A stretch of DNA of 64,000 bases from Streptomyces sp. cf386 (GCF_900103585.1 NZ_FNHV01000002.1:716965-780964), one strand, 5' to 3'. Counted from the stretch's first letter, positions 34,691 through 43,480 are shown. Notes: generated by a model not told the origin, from the sequence alone. Numbers and translations: made by a program.

Positions 34691-35749
34691 TCAGCAGCTG
34701 CTGGTGAGGTAGTCCTCGGTGGGCGCGAGCAGGTGCTCGGCCCAGACCGTGTGCATCTGCACGTAGCTGTCGACGTTCAGCAGATCGGTGACCTGCTGCC
34801 CGGGCGACTCCTCCAGGTGCGCCTTGTTGATGTGGTTCAGCAGCACACTGAGCGTGTCGTCGAGGACCGTGCCGCCGTCTTCGAGGGCGGGCGTCAGGAT
34901 GCTCTCGACCCACACCGTGTGCAGCTTGATGTACGAGTCCAGCGCCAGCGCGTCCTGGACCTGCTGGCCCGGGGACCGCTCCAGGTGGGCCGCCTTGAGG
35001 TGCTGGAGGATCGGCAGCAGCACGTTCTGGACGCTGGCGCACTGCTCGTCGCCGCCACCGGAACCACCGCCGGACGTACCGCCCGTCGAACCACCGGTCG
35101 TGCCGCCCGTCGAACCACCGGAGGTCCCGCCGGTGCTGCCACCGGACGTACCGCCCGAGGTCCCGCCGGTCGAACCACCGGTGCTGCCGCCGGACGTACC
35201 GCCCGTGCTGCCACCGGTCGAACCGCCGGTGGAACCACCGGTCGAACCGCCGTCATCCGCGGCGACGACCTTCACGGACGCCACCATGTCCGGGTGCACC
35301 GCGCAGTAGTACTCGTACGTCCCTGCCGTGGTGAACGTGTACGACCAGGAGTCGCCCTGCTCCAACGTGCCCGAGTCGAACTTCTTCGGGCCCTTGGTCG
35401 TGGTGACCGTGTGCGGCACGCTGTCGTGGTTGGTCCAGCGGACCGTTTCGCCGACCTCGACGACGAGCTGCTTCCCGTCGCCGAACTTGTTGTTCATGAT
35501 GTCGACCTGGTGGTCCGGCGCCGCTTCGGCCGCCGGCTGGGCCGCCGCCGCGGCGGCCGCGGGCGCCTGAGCCGCGCCCGCGTCCGCCGTGGAGGACGCC
35601 CCGGAGGCCGAGCTGCCCGCGGCCGCCTGGAGCAGCCCCAGGCTGAGCACCGCGGTCAGCGCCGCGCCGAGTCCGGCGACCAGCAGACCCCGGTTGCCCG
35701 AGGGCGCCCGGCGGCGCGGCGCCGCCTCGCTCTCATTACGTCGTTTCAA
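34691..35749 (-). CDS. Exported cupredoxin with Gly/Ser/Thr linker and duplicated C-terminal repeat (B)
   Basis: About 352 residues. After a basic N-terminus and membrane/signal segment (GLLVAGLGAALTAVLSLGLL) and an Ala-rich stretch, a cupredoxin domain (about 80-165) carries PHTVTTT and YYCAVHPDMVASV ligands. A 70-residue linker of GGSTGG/GGTSGG repeats follows, then two similar units of about 50 residues, each with HLExSPGQQVxD, DSYxxxHTVW and a final Leu-x-Pro, and a terminal Cys. The start is a judgement: AAAGGAG lies 5 bases before TTG 35749, while ATG 35770 has no site. Function of the duplicated unit is unknown. Confidence 0.85.
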   Translation of the reverse strand: MKRRNESEAAPRRRAPSGNRGLLVAGLGAALTAVLSLGLLQAAAGSSASGASSTADAGAAQAPAAAAAAAQPAAEAAPDHQVDIMNNKFGDGKQLVVEVGETVRWTNHDSVPHTVTTTKGPKKFDSGTLEQGDSWSYTFTTAGTYEYYCAVHPDMVASVKVVAADDGGSTGGSTGGSTGGSTGGTSGGSTGGSTGGTSGGTSGGSTGGTSGGSTGGTTGGSTGGTSGGGSGGGDEQCASVQNVLLPILQHLKAAHLERSPGQQVQDALALDSYIKLHTVWVESILTPALEDGGTVLDDTLSVLLNHINKAHLEESPGQQVTDLLNVDSYVQMHTVWAEHLLAPTEDYLTSSC

Positions 35750-35776
35750 CGCAACTCCTTTGATTTTCATGGGAGT

Positions 35777-37099
35777 TCACTGGCCAGGGTTGGTCGTGAC
35801 CAGCAGACTCGTCACGGCCAGCACGACGAGGACGAGCCCCGTCTCGGCCGCGACCGAGTAACCGAAAGGCCGCACGGTGGCGGCGTCGCCGCGCAGCAGC
35901 ACGGCGAGATCGAGACGGGTGCGCACCCACTGACGGCTGGCGAGGGCGGCCAGCAGGACGACGCCTAGGACGCCCGTCTTGAGCAGGAGCAAGTGCCCGT
36001 ACGAGGTGTGCAGCAGGGCGTCGTACGAGCCCACGACCTGCCACGCCAGCACCAGCCCGGCCGCGACGATGCCCGTCACGCTCACCGCCGCCAGCCGCGA
36101 GTAGCCCGGCACCACCTGCGCCAGCTCCCCGGCCCGGCGCCGCGGCAGCACCGCCAGCGCGAGCATGGCCAGCCCGCCGATCCACAGCGCGACGCCGAGC
36201 AGATGCACCAGGTCGGCGAGCGCACCCCAAGTGGGCTCACTGCCCTCGGAGTTGTGGCCCGCCATGCCGGTCGCCCGCAGCAGCCCGAGGCAGACGGCCA
36301 GCGCGCCGACCCGCCAGCCGGGGGAGCGGGAAGTGCGGGGCCCGCCCTGCAGCAGCGCGCTCAGCACCACCGCCGCGAGCACCCACAGCAGCACCCGGGC
36401 GGCGAGCACGACGCCGGGCTCGGTGGTCAGGACGTCCACGTACGTCTCGGCGCGCAGCGCGTCACGCAGGCCGCCGAGTGCGCCGTACGCGCCCTGGAGG
36501 CCGATGCTTGCCACCGACGCCAGCAGCCCGCATGTCCAGGCCAGCCCCAGCAGCGCCCGGGCCCGCGGCTCGTGCGCACCGCTCGGCCACAGCAGCGTGA
36601 CGAAGGCGAGGCCCCCGATGAACAGCGCCAGCGACAGATAGCCGGTCCAGCGGGCGGCGACGAGGCCCTTCCGCACCAGGGGGGACGGTGCGGGTGCGGC
36701 CTCGTCGCCGCGGTCCTTCGCGGCCGGCGCTGCGGTGCCGATGCCGAAGTCGAGCCTGCCGTAGGACGCGTGTCCGTCCTCCTCGTCGACGACCGACCAG
36801 ACGACGGCGAAGTCACCGTCCGCCGGGTGCCCGAGGGCGGCCCGTACGACCTCGCCCTTGCGGCCCGGCACGACGGTCACCGGGAGCCGGTCGCCGTCCA
36901 GCGTCATCACGCGCACCTCGGCGAGGTCCACGGGCTCGTCGAAGGTGAGGGTGAGGTGCTCGGGGGCTCGCTTCAGCTCGGCGCCGTTCGCGGGGCTGGA
37001 GGTGACCAGCTCGGTGTGGGCGGAGGCGGACGGGGTGCCGAGGAGGACGTAGAGGAGCGGGGTGAGGACGAGGAGGGTGAGGGCGCGGCGGAGGGTCAT
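35777..37099 (-). CDS. CopC-CopD fusion copper resistance protein
   Basis: 440 residues. After the signal peptide (about 1-27) the mature protein begins HTELVTSSPANGAEL, with the N-terminal histidine typical of CopC. The CopC domain (28-120) includes VWSVVDEEDGHASYG. An acidic/Pro linker is followed by eight predicted helices of CopD (about 150-435) with GMAGHNSEG and LWIGGLAML. It should bind periplasmic-side copper and move it across the membrane. ATGA overlaps the preceding gene; six bases separate it from cupredoxin B. Confidence 0.92.
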   Translation of the reverse strand: MTLRRALTLLVLTPLLYVLLGTPSASAHTELVTSSPANGAELKRAPEHLTLTFDEPVDLAEVRVMTLDGDRLPVTVVPGRKGEVVRAALGHPADGDFAVVWSVVDEEDGHASYGRLDFGIGTAAPAAKDRGDEAAPAPSPLVRKGLVAARWTGYLSLALFIGGLAFVTLLWPSGAHEPRARALLGLAWTCGLLASVASIGLQGAYGALGGLRDALRAETYVDVLTTEPGVVLAARVLLWVLAAVVLSALLQGGPRTSRSPGWRVGALAVCLGLLRATGMAGHNSEGSEPTWGALADLVHLLGVALWIGGLAMLALAVLPRRRAGELAQVVPGYSRLAAVSVTGIVAAGLVLAWQVVGSYDALLHTSYGHLLLLKTGVLGVVLLAALASRQWVRTRLDLAVLLRGDAATVRPFGYSVAAETGLVLVVLAVTSLLVTTNPGQ

Positions 37100-37746
37100 G
37101 GCGTCGCCTCCGGGGTGGGGCTGATGCCGCCGAGGAGGGAGGGGAGCGGGGCGAGGCCGATGCAGGGGGAGGGCTGTGGGGACGGGGATGCGTCGGCGGC
37201 GGGGTCCTCGGCCGTGGGGTCTTCGGCTGTGGGGTTGAGGAGGCCGAAGACGGGCTCGGCGAGGCCGGTGAGGAGGGGGCGGGCGAGACGGACCTCGCCG
37301 TCCTCGCAGGTGGCGTCGTCGGCGGGCGGGGTGGTGCCCGGCGCGGACGGGTCGGGGTCGGGGGAGGACGGGGACGTGGGGTCGGAGGGCGTCGGGGAGT
37401 CGCCGTGGCCCGTGTGGCCCGTGCCGCCGGAGGTGCCGGTGTGGCCGGTGTGATCCGTGCCGCCCGTGCCGCCGGGGTAGTAGACGCCGGTGGCCGGGAG
37501 CACCCCGGTCCCTGCCGCGGCTCCGCCCGAGGCGTCGCCCGGGGTGTCCGGCGGTGCGGCGGTCTCGCCCGGGGACGAGGGCGCGGTGGCCGCGGGCGGC
37601 GGGGCGGCACTCGGGGCGGAGGAGGCCGACGGGGCGCCGATCCCCGACGCGTAGCCGAGCACGACCACCACGGCGCCGACAAGCGCGCCCGCGACCAGTT
37701 CGTCACGGTGGTCCTGCGGCCACAGAGCCCGGCGGAACAGGGGCAT
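37096..37746 (-). CDS. Membrane protein with Pro/Ser-rich, His-containing extracellular region
   Basis: 216 residues. A single membrane helix (ELVAGALVGAVVVVLGYASG, about 17-36) follows a short cytoplasmic part. The rest is low-complexity Pro, Ser, Ala, Gly and Asp with a His cluster (DHTGHTGTSGGTGHTGHG, about 98-115) and two cysteines. ATG 37746 has AGGAG 4-5 bases upstream; ATG 37761 lacks a site. It is the first gene of the copper operon, so the histidines may bind copper (inference). Confidence 0.65.
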   Translation of the reverse strand: MPLFRRALWPQDHRDELVAGALVGAVVVVLGYASGIGAPSASSAPSAAPPPAATAPSSPGETAAPPDTPGDASGGAAAGTGVLPATGVYYPGGTGGTDHTGHTGTSGGTGHTGHGDSPTPSDPTSPSSPDPDPSAPGTTPPADDATCEDGEVRLARPLLTGLAEPVFGLLNPTAEDPTAEDPAADASPSPQPSPCIGLAPLPSLLGGISPTPEATP

Positions 37747-38119
37747 GGTCACTCCTGGCATGGTCTGTTCAAACAGGTGAACGCCGACCAGTGGAGTGGC
37801 GCGCGAATTCCGCGCGGCTACACGTCAGTTAAGCGGCTGTTGCGGTGCCTCTCTTTCGAGAGGTGCCCCGCTGTGAGACCGGGTAAGACCGTCGTTATTC
37901 CGTGCAATTGCAGCCGTGGAGAATTCGCGTGCGGTCATTTCTTTTCCTTCACGCTACTCGAATAGAATTCGAAGGTGCGTGGGGATTTCAAGGAGAACGG
38001 CATATGCCTTTGCGTGGTCCCGCCGTAGGGCCGGGGGCGGGCAACAGTGGGCCCGTCCCCCCCCCGGGGGGGGGCAGTCCGAGCGCAATTTTCCTGCCGG
38101 AAACAATGCCCGTCTTTTC
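37747..38119. promoter_or_regulatory. Leader region of the copper operon
   Basis: A 370-bp, locally AT-rich gap. It holds CTGTTCAAACAG (palindrome near 37767), a CCTCTC/GAGAGG hairpin at about 37846-37863, TCGAAT-AGA-ATTCGA (37958-37972, perfect inverted repeat) and a C9G9 block (37 bp inside a small ORF). One of the palindromes may be a metal-sensor operator, but no CsoR-type box is recognised. Confidence 0.4.
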
Positions 38120-38150
38120 TCAGGCCGTCGGCCGCCCCATCGCCCGATAG
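38004..38150 (+). CDS. Possible 48-residue small protein
   Basis: ATG 38004 has AAGGAG with 8-base spacing, one of the best ribosome sites in the window. The product (MPLRGPAVGPGAGNSGPVPP ...) is Gly/Pro-rich and ends AVGRPIAR. It overlaps the 3' end of the UDP-glucose dehydrogenase gene by 31 bp on the opposite strand. The C9G9 tract at 38057-38074 lies in it, so slippage would change its frame. It may be chance. Confidence 0.3.
   Translation: MPLRGPAVGPGAGNSGPVPPPGGGSPSAIFLPETMPVFSQAVGRPIAR
38057..38074. repeat. C9G9 homopolymer palindrome
   Basis: Nine C followed directly by nine G form a perfect 18-bp self-complementary block, prone to slippage in replication and to sequencing error. 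Confidence 0.9.
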
Positions 38151-39463
38151 GTCCAACCGGCCTTCCGCCACACCTCAGGATCGAGCGCATTACGCCCGTC
38201 CAGAACGACGCGGGCCGCCGCGACCTCACCGAGTTCCGCCGGATCCAGCTCGCGGAATTCCCGCCATTCCGTCAGATGCAGTACGACATCGGCGCCCCGG
38301 ACGGCCTCGATCGCGCTGTCGGCATAGCCGAGGGTCGGGAAGAGGCGGCGGGCGTTCTCCATGCCCTTGGGGTCGTACACCGTGACCTGGCCGCCCTGCA
38401 GGTGGATCTGCCCGGCGACGTTCAGCGCGGGCGAGTCCCGTACGTCGTCGGAGTCGGGCTTGAACGTGGCGCCGAGCACCGCGACCCGCTTGCCGAGGAA
38501 CGGCCCGCCGCCCAGCACCTGCCGTGCGAGCTCCACCATCTGCCCGCGCTGGCGCATGTTGATGGAGTCGATCTCGCGCAGGAAGGTCAGCGCCTGGTCG
38601 GCGCCCAGCTCACCGGCGCGGGCCATGAAGGCGCGGATGTCCTTCGGCAGGCAGCCGCCGCCGAAGCCGATCCCGGCCCGCAGGAACTTCTTGCCGATCC
38701 GGTCGTCGTACCCGATGGCCTCCGCGAGCTTGGCGACATCGCCGCCGGCCGCCTCGCACACCTCCGCCATCGCGTTGATGAAGGAGATCTTGGTGGCCAG
38801 GAAGGAGTTGGCGGAGGTCTTCACCAGCTCGGCGGTGGGGAAGTCGGTGACGACGAAGGGGGAGCCGTCGGCGATCGGCGTCGCGTACACCTCGCGCAGC
38901 AGCTTCTCGGCCCGCTCGCTGCGCACGCCGACCACGACCCGGTCCGGGTGCAGCGTGTCCTCGACGGCGAAGCCCTCACGCAGGAACTCCGGGTTCCAGG
39001 CCAGCTCGGCGTCCGCGCCGGCCGGCGCGTGCTCGGCGAGGTAGGCCGCGAGACGGTCGGCGGAGCCGACGGGGACGGTGGACTTGCCGACGACGAGAGC
39101 GGGGGCGGTGAGGTGCGGGGCGAGGGACTCGAAGGCCCGGTCGACGTACGACATGTCGCAGGCGTACTCACCATGGCGCTGAGGCGTGTTCACGCACACG
39201 AAGTGCACATCGCCGAAGGCCCCGACCTCGGCCCAGTCCATGGTGAACCGCAGCCGCCCGGTGGATCCCTCGATGCCGGCGACGTGCTTGCGCAGCAGCT
39301 CCTCCAGTCCCGGCTCGTACATCGGGACCTCGCCGCGCCGCAGCATCTCGATCTTCTCGGGCACGACATCGAGCCCCAGCACCTCGAAGCCGAGCTCGGC
39401 CATGGCCGCGGCGTGCGTCGCGCCGAGGTAACCGGTGCCGATCACGGTGATCTTGAGGGCCAT
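38120..39463 (-). CDS. UDP-glucose/GDP-mannose dehydrogenase family enzyme
   Basis: 447 residues, oxidising UDP-glucose to UDP-glucuronate with two NAD. It has the Rossmann loop VIGTGYLGATHA, VNTPQ, WNPEFLREG, the catalytic cysteine loop GFGGGCLPKDI (about residue 270) and the C-terminal UDP-binding domain with GATFKPDSDDVRDSPAL. TGGAG precedes ATG 39463. The product could feed wall glycopolymer assembly by the nearby LCP and glycosyltransferase genes. Substrate (UDP-Glc or a related sugar) is inferred from family. Confidence 0.93.
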   Translation of the reverse strand: MALKITVIGTGYLGATHAAAMAELGFEVLGLDVVPEKIEMLRRGEVPMYEPGLEELLRKHVAGIEGSTGRLRFTMDWAEVGAFGDVHFVCVNTPQRHGEYACDMSYVDRAFESLAPHLTAPALVVGKSTVPVGSADRLAAYLAEHAPAGADAELAWNPEFLREGFAVEDTLHPDRVVVGVRSERAEKLLREVYATPIADGSPFVVTDFPTAELVKTSANSFLATKISFINAMAEVCEAAGGDVAKLAEAIGYDDRIGKKFLRAGIGFGGGCLPKDIRAFMARAGELGADQALTFLREIDSINMRQRGQMVELARQVLGGGPFLGKRVAVLGATFKPDSDDVRDSPALNVAGQIHLQGGQVTVYDPKGMENARRLFPTLGYADSAIEAVRGADVVLHLTEWREFRELDPAELGEVAAARVVLDGRNALDPEVWRKAGWTYRAMGRPTA

Positions 39464-39651
39464 GAGGGACTCCAGAAGGGGTACGGGGACATGCGGGCCC
39501 GAGCATAGTCGGCGGGTCTGACGGGCAACTTCCCCCCTGTCGCCAAGCTCACGTATCACTCCCGTGGGCCGCCCCCTAAAATTTGAGTTACTTAACGGTA
39601 ATTAGCACCAGCAGCGCATTTACCACCAGCGTCCTTGGAGCGTGAGAGACC

Positions 39652-40809
39652 TTGGCCGGATCGGCTGACTTCGACCTGTACCGCCCGTCCGAGGAGCACG
39701 ACATGCTCCGTGACGTCATCCGTTCCCTGGCCGAGGCGAAGATCGCGCCGCACGCCGCCGCGGTGGACGAGGAGGCCCGCTTCCCGCAGGAGGCGCTGGA
39801 CGCGCTGGTGGCCAACGACCTGCACGCGGTGCACGTACCCGAGGAGTACGGCGGCGCGGGCGCCGACGCGCTCGCCACGGTGATCGTGATCGAGGAGGTG
39901 GCCCGCGTCTGCGCGAGCTCCTCCCTCATCCCGGCCGTGAACAAGCTCGGCTCCCTCCCCGTGATCCTCTCCGGCTCCGAGGACCTGAAGAAGCGGTACA
40001 TGACCCCGCTCGCCAAGGGCGACGGCATGTTCTCGTACTGCCTCTCCGAGCCCGACGCCGGCTCCGACGCGGCCGGTATGAAGACGAAGGCGGTCCGCGA
40101 CGGCGACCACTACGTCCTGAACGGCGTGAAGCGCTGGATCACCAACGCCGGCGAGTCCGAGTACTACACGGTGATGGCCGTGACCGACCCCACCAAGCGC
40201 TCGAAGGGCATCTCGGCCTTCGTCGTCGAGAAGTCCGACGAGGGCGTCTCCTTCGGCGCCCCCGAGAAGAAGCTCGGCATCAAGGGCTCCCCGACCCGCG
40301 AGGTCTACCTGGACAACGTTCGCATCCCGGCGGACCGCATGATCGGCGAGGAGGGCACCGGCTTCGCCACGGCGATGAAGACGCTGGACCACACCCGCAT
40401 CACCATCGCCGCCCAGGCCCTCGGCATCGCCCAGGGCGCCCTCGACTACGCCAAGGGCTACGTCCAGGAGCGCAAGCAGTTCGGCAAGCCGATCGCCGAC
40501 TTCCAGGGCATCCAGTTCATGCTCGCCGACATGTCCATGAAGATCTCGGCCGCCCGCGCCCTCACCTACCAGGCCGCCGCCGCCTCGCAGCGCGTCGACG
40601 CCGACCTGACCTACCTGGGCGCCGCCGCCAAGTGCTTCGCCTCGGACGTGGCGATGGAGGTCACGACGGACGCGGTGCAGTTGCTGGGCGGGTACGGCTA
40701 CACCCGTGACTACCCGGTCGAGCGCATGATGCGCGACGCGAAGATCACGCAGATTTATGAAGGCACGAACCAGGTCCAGCGGATCGTCATGGCGCGGAAC
40801 CTGCCGTAG
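39652..40809 (+). CDS. Acyl-CoA dehydrogenase
   Basis: 385 residues of the short/branched-chain type, FAD-dependent alpha,beta-dehydrogenation of acyl-CoA. Seen: YCLSEPDAGSDAAGMKTKA, WITNAG, GSPTREVYLDNVRIP and the catalytic glutamate in IYEGTNQVQR (Glu370). It begins at TTG 39652; GAGAGACC is just upstream and no other start gives the family N-terminus (FDLYRPSEEHDMLRD). It is divergent from UDP-glucose dehydrogenase and convergent with the thioesterase. Confidence 0.93.
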   Translation: MAGSADFDLYRPSEEHDMLRDVIRSLAEAKIAPHAAAVDEEARFPQEALDALVANDLHAVHVPEEYGGAGADALATVIVIEEVARVCASSSLIPAVNKLGSLPVILSGSEDLKKRYMTPLAKGDGMFSYCLSEPDAGSDAAGMKTKAVRDGDHYVLNGVKRWITNAGESEYYTVMAVTDPTKRSKGISAFVVEKSDEGVSFGAPEKKLGIKGSPTREVYLDNVRIPADRMIGEEGTGFATAMKTLDHTRITIAAQALGIAQGALDYAKGYVQERKQFGKPIADFQGIQFMLADMSMKISAARALTYQAAAASQRVDADLTYLGAAAKCFASDVAMEVTTDAVQLLGGYGYTRDYPVERMMRDAKITQIYEGTNQVQRIVMARNLP

Positions 40810-40824
40810 GGGCGACACAGGCAG

Positions 40825-40855
40825 AACGGCCCGCGGCGTGATGCCGGGGGCCGTT
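40825..40855. terminator. Hairpin between acyl-CoA dehydrogenase and thioesterase
   Basis: AACGGCCC (40825-40832) pairs with GGGCCGTT (40848-40855), with an inner GCGGC/GCCG extension. Position between convergent genes fits a bidirectional terminator. Confidence 0.75.
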
Positions 40856-40872
40856 GTCGTGTGCTGTGGGGG

Positions 40873-41430
40873 TCAGTCCTCGAACCCCTCCGCCGCCCGC
40901 TTCTCCCGCAGCTCCTTGATCGCGCGCCGTCGGGCCAGCCGGTGCGTCCGGCGGATCTGGGCCTCCTGGTAGCGGCGCCTGTCGCGTTCGGTCTCCGGTA
41001 TCACCGGGGGGACCCGGCGTGGCTTGCCGTCGGCGTCCACCGCCGCGAAGACCAGGTAGGCCGAACCGACCTGGGTGGGCGGCGCCGACTCGTTCCAGCG
41101 CTCGGCCAGGACCCGTACGCCGACCTCCATCGAGGTCCGGCCGGTCCAGTTGACCTGGGCCTTCACATGGACGAGGTCACCGACGCGGACCGGCTCCAGG
41201 AAGGCCATCTCGTCCATGGACGCGGTGACGGCGGGGCCGCCGCTGTGCCGGCCGGCCACCGCTCCGGCGGCATCGTCGACGAGCTTCATGATCACACCGC
41301 CGTGCACCGTCCCCAGAAGGTTGGTGTCGTTGTGGGTCATGATGTGGCTGAGGGTGGTGCGGGACGCGGATATCAGCTTGCCCGGGATTTCCGGAGTGCC
41401 CGATTCCGCTGCGGTGACCTGGTCTGTCAT
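40873..41430 (-). CDS. Acyl-CoA thioesterase, hotdog fold
   Basis: 185 residues. The hotdog signature THNDTNLLGTVHGGVIMKLV, then DDAAG gives the catalytic Asp/Asn region of YciA/BACH-type thioesterases, followed by VTASMDEMAFLEPVRVGDLV. A basic helical tail (RDRRRYQEAQIRRTHRLARR) adds about 40 residues. GTGGAG is 4 bases before ATG 41430. It hydrolyses acyl-CoA to free acid and CoA; the neighbouring acyl-CoA dehydrogenase suggests fatty or branched acyl chains. Confidence 0.9.
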   Translation of the reverse strand: MTDQVTAAESGTPEIPGKLISASRTTLSHIMTHNDTNLLGTVHGGVIMKLVDDAAGAVAGRHSGGPAVTASMDEMAFLEPVRVGDLVHVKAQVNWTGRTSMEVGVRVLAERWNESAPPTQVGSAYLVFAAVDADGKPRRVPPVIPETERDRRRYQEAQIRRTHRLARRRAIKELREKRAAEGFED

Positions 41431-41517
41431 GGGCTCCACTTTATGCGGCCCCGACATTCGCGGACTTTGTGTTGGGTTCGCAACAGCCGTGCCTCTATTT
41501 TCCCCCGAACCTTGTAA

Positions 41518-41533
41518 GGCACGGGGCCGTGCC
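41518..41533. promoter_or_regulatory. Palindrome before LCP gene 1
   Basis: GGCACGG-GG-CCGTGCC, a perfect 7-bp inverted repeat ending 16 bp before ATG 41550. It may be an operator or a stem in the mRNA leader. Confidence 0.5.
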
Positions 41534-41549
41534 CTGCACACTGGGGCGC

Positions 41550-42827
41550 ATGAATGACTGGCCCCAGGCATGGTCCGACGACAACCGCGGCAACCGTTAC
41601 GGACGCGGCAGCGCGAGCGCACAGCCCGAGGGCGCGCGCGTGATGCGGCAGGTCCGCCGCGGTCCGGCGGCACCGCCCGGCCAGGGCTACGGCGGGGTGC
41701 CGCAGCAGCCGTCGTACGTCAACGGCCAGGGCCATGGCGGCTACGACGACGACGGGTACGACAGCGGCTACAACACCGGCCAGGTCTACGGCGGTGGTGG
41801 CGGTGGCGGGGACGACCGTACGGGGATGCGCGAGCCGCGGCCCGCGCCGAACTGGCGGCGCCGTATCAAGGTGACCACGATCACGCTGGTGACGGTGCTG
41901 CTCGTGACGAGCGTCGCCACCTACTTCTGGGCCGACTCCAAGCTCAACCGCGAGGTCGACCTCTCCAAGGTCATCGAGCGGCCGGAGGCGGGCGAGGGCA
42001 CCAACTACCTCATAGTCGGCTCCGACAGCCGGGCGGGCATGTCGGCCGAGGAGAAGAAGAAGCTGCACACCGGGTCCGCCGAGGGTAAGCGCACCGACTC
42101 GATGATGATCCTGCACACCGGCAGCGGCGCCCCGACGCTGATCTCGCTGCCCCGTGACTCGAACGTCACGATCCCGTCGTTCAAGGGCTCGGACTCCGGC
42201 AAGCTCTACCCGGGCACCGGCCGTCAGGTGAAGCTGAACGCGGCCTACGCGGAGGACGGCCCCGAACTGCTGGTCCGTACCGTCGAGGCCAACACCGGTC
42301 TGCACATCGACCACTACGTCGAGATCGGCTTCGCAGGCTTCGCGAACATCGTGGACTCGGTCGGCGGTGTCGAGATCGACATCCCGCAGGACATCAAGGA
42401 CTCCAAGTCCGGCGCGGACTTCAAGAAGGGCAAGCAGACCCTGAACGGCGAGGAGGCGCTCGCCTTCGTCCGCACCCGGTACGCGCTGGCCGGCTCCGAC
42501 CTGGACCGTACGAAGAACCAGCAGAAGTTCCTCTCGGCGCTGGCCAACCAGGTGGCGACGCCGGGCACGATCCTCAACCCGTTCAAGCTGTACCCGACCA
42601 TGGGCGCCGGCCTGGACTCCCTGATCGTCGACAAGGACATGGGCCTGTACGACCTGGCGTCCATGTTCTGGGCGATGAAGGGCGTCAGCGGCGGCGAGGG
42701 CAAGTCCATGAACATGCCGATCTCGGGCAACTCCGCGAACGGCAACCTCCAGTGGGACACCGCGAAGGTGAAGACGCTGGTGGAGCAGCTGAAGAACGAC
42801 GAGACGGTGACCGTCTCCGGCAAGTGA
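41550..42827 (+). CDS. LytR-CpsA-Psr (LCP) family protein 1
   Basis: 425 residues. A cytoplasmic Gly/Tyr/Pro-rich N-terminus (about 1-105) with a GYDDDGYDSGYNTGQVYGGG stretch precedes one membrane helix (about 113-133). The extracellular LCP domain (about 150-330) has NYLIVGSDSR, ISLPRDSNVTIP, KLNAAYAEDGPELLVRTVE and FVRTRYALAGSDLDR, whose arginines bind polyprenyl pyrophosphate. There is no LytR_C domain. LCP enzymes transfer glycopolymers from lipid carriers to peptidoglycan. Divergent from the thioesterase. Confidence 0.93.
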   Translation: MNDWPQAWSDDNRGNRYGRGSASAQPEGARVMRQVRRGPAAPPGQGYGGVPQQPSYVNGQGHGGYDDDGYDSGYNTGQVYGGGGGGGDDRTGMREPRPAPNWRRRIKVTTITLVTVLLVTSVATYFWADSKLNREVDLSKVIERPEAGEGTNYLIVGSDSRAGMSAEEKKKLHTGSAEGKRTDSMMILHTGSGAPTLISLPRDSNVTIPSFKGSDSGKLYPGTGRQVKLNAAYAEDGPELLVRTVEANTGLHIDHYVEIGFAGFANIVDSVGGVEIDIPQDIKDSKSGADFKKGKQTLNGEEALAFVRTRYALAGSDLDRTKNQQKFLSALANQVATPGTILNPFKLYPTMGAGLDSLIVDKDMGLYDLASMFWAMKGVSGGEGKSMNMPISGNSANGNLQWDTAKVKTLVEQLKNDETVTVSGK

Positions 42828-42842
42828 GCAGCGCGCACCGCG

Positions 42843-42896
42843 CGGACGACGGACGTCGGGGGCACCCTTGGGGGTGCCCCCGACGTCCGTCGTCCG
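42843..42896. terminator. Long perfect hairpin after LCP gene 1
   Basis: A 25-bp perfect stem: CGGACGACGGACGTCGGGGG plus CACCC (42843-42867) pairs with 42872-42896 around a 4-base loop. It sits 15 bp after the LCP stop and 22 bp before the convergent gene's stop, acting as terminator for both. Confidence 0.9.
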
Positions 42897-42917
42897 ACGG
42901 TCCTCACACAGTGACCG

Positions 42918-43280
42918 TCACATCGTGGCGCCCGCCATCGAGCGACAGGACTCGGCACAGCGGCGACACGCCTCGGCACAGCGCATCATCTGGGGATCGT
43001 CCGGCATGGACATACACGCCTCGGCGCACATCTCACAGGCCTTGGCGCACATCGCGCACATCTCGGCCGACATGGGCGAGCGGCGCATCATCATGTCCGC
43101 GCACATACGGGTCGTCTCGGCGCAGTCCATGAGCGCCCGCATGATCTGCATCTGCGGCTGGCCGCCCATCTGCATGCAGGAGCTCATCGTCTCCTCGCAG
43201 ACCACATGGCAGGACATGCACGCGTCGACGCAGGCCTGCATCTGCTTGCTCATCGCGGGCATGGTTCCGGGCTGGGTCAT
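42918..43280 (-). CDS. Cys-rich four-helix-bundle copper storage protein (Csp-like)
   Basis: 120 residues with 16 cysteines arranged as CxxxC and CxxC along helices (ACVDACMSCHVVCEETMSSC, MCAMCAKACEMCAEAC, RCAEACRRCAESC) and many methionines. This fits the Csp family (DUF326), tetrameric bundles that store Cu(I) on cysteine thiolates. No signal or Tat sequence, so it is the cytosolic Csp3 type. AGGAGG lies 4-5 bases before ATG 43280. It complements the copper cluster at 33-38 kb. Confidence 0.9.
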   Translation of the reverse strand: MTQPGTMPAMSKQMQACVDACMSCHVVCEETMSSCMQMGGQPQMQIMRALMDCAETTRMCADMMMRRSPMSAEMCAMCAKACEMCAEACMSMPDDPQMMRCAEACRRCAESCRSMAGATM

Positions 43281-43480
43281 GGCTCCTCCTGGGGGTGCGG
43301 GAGCCCGGGCGGGCCCCGTGCCCTTCCGTCCTACGCCCGCCGGACCCGGGGCGCCATCGGGCGAACGGCAACAATTCCCACCAGATACCGCGCGGCACAG
43401 GGTCCCCCTCCTCCACCTGAGGTCGTGACGCAGCGTCATCGACCCCATTGGAGTGATGACCAGGAGTCACGGCGGGCCTC

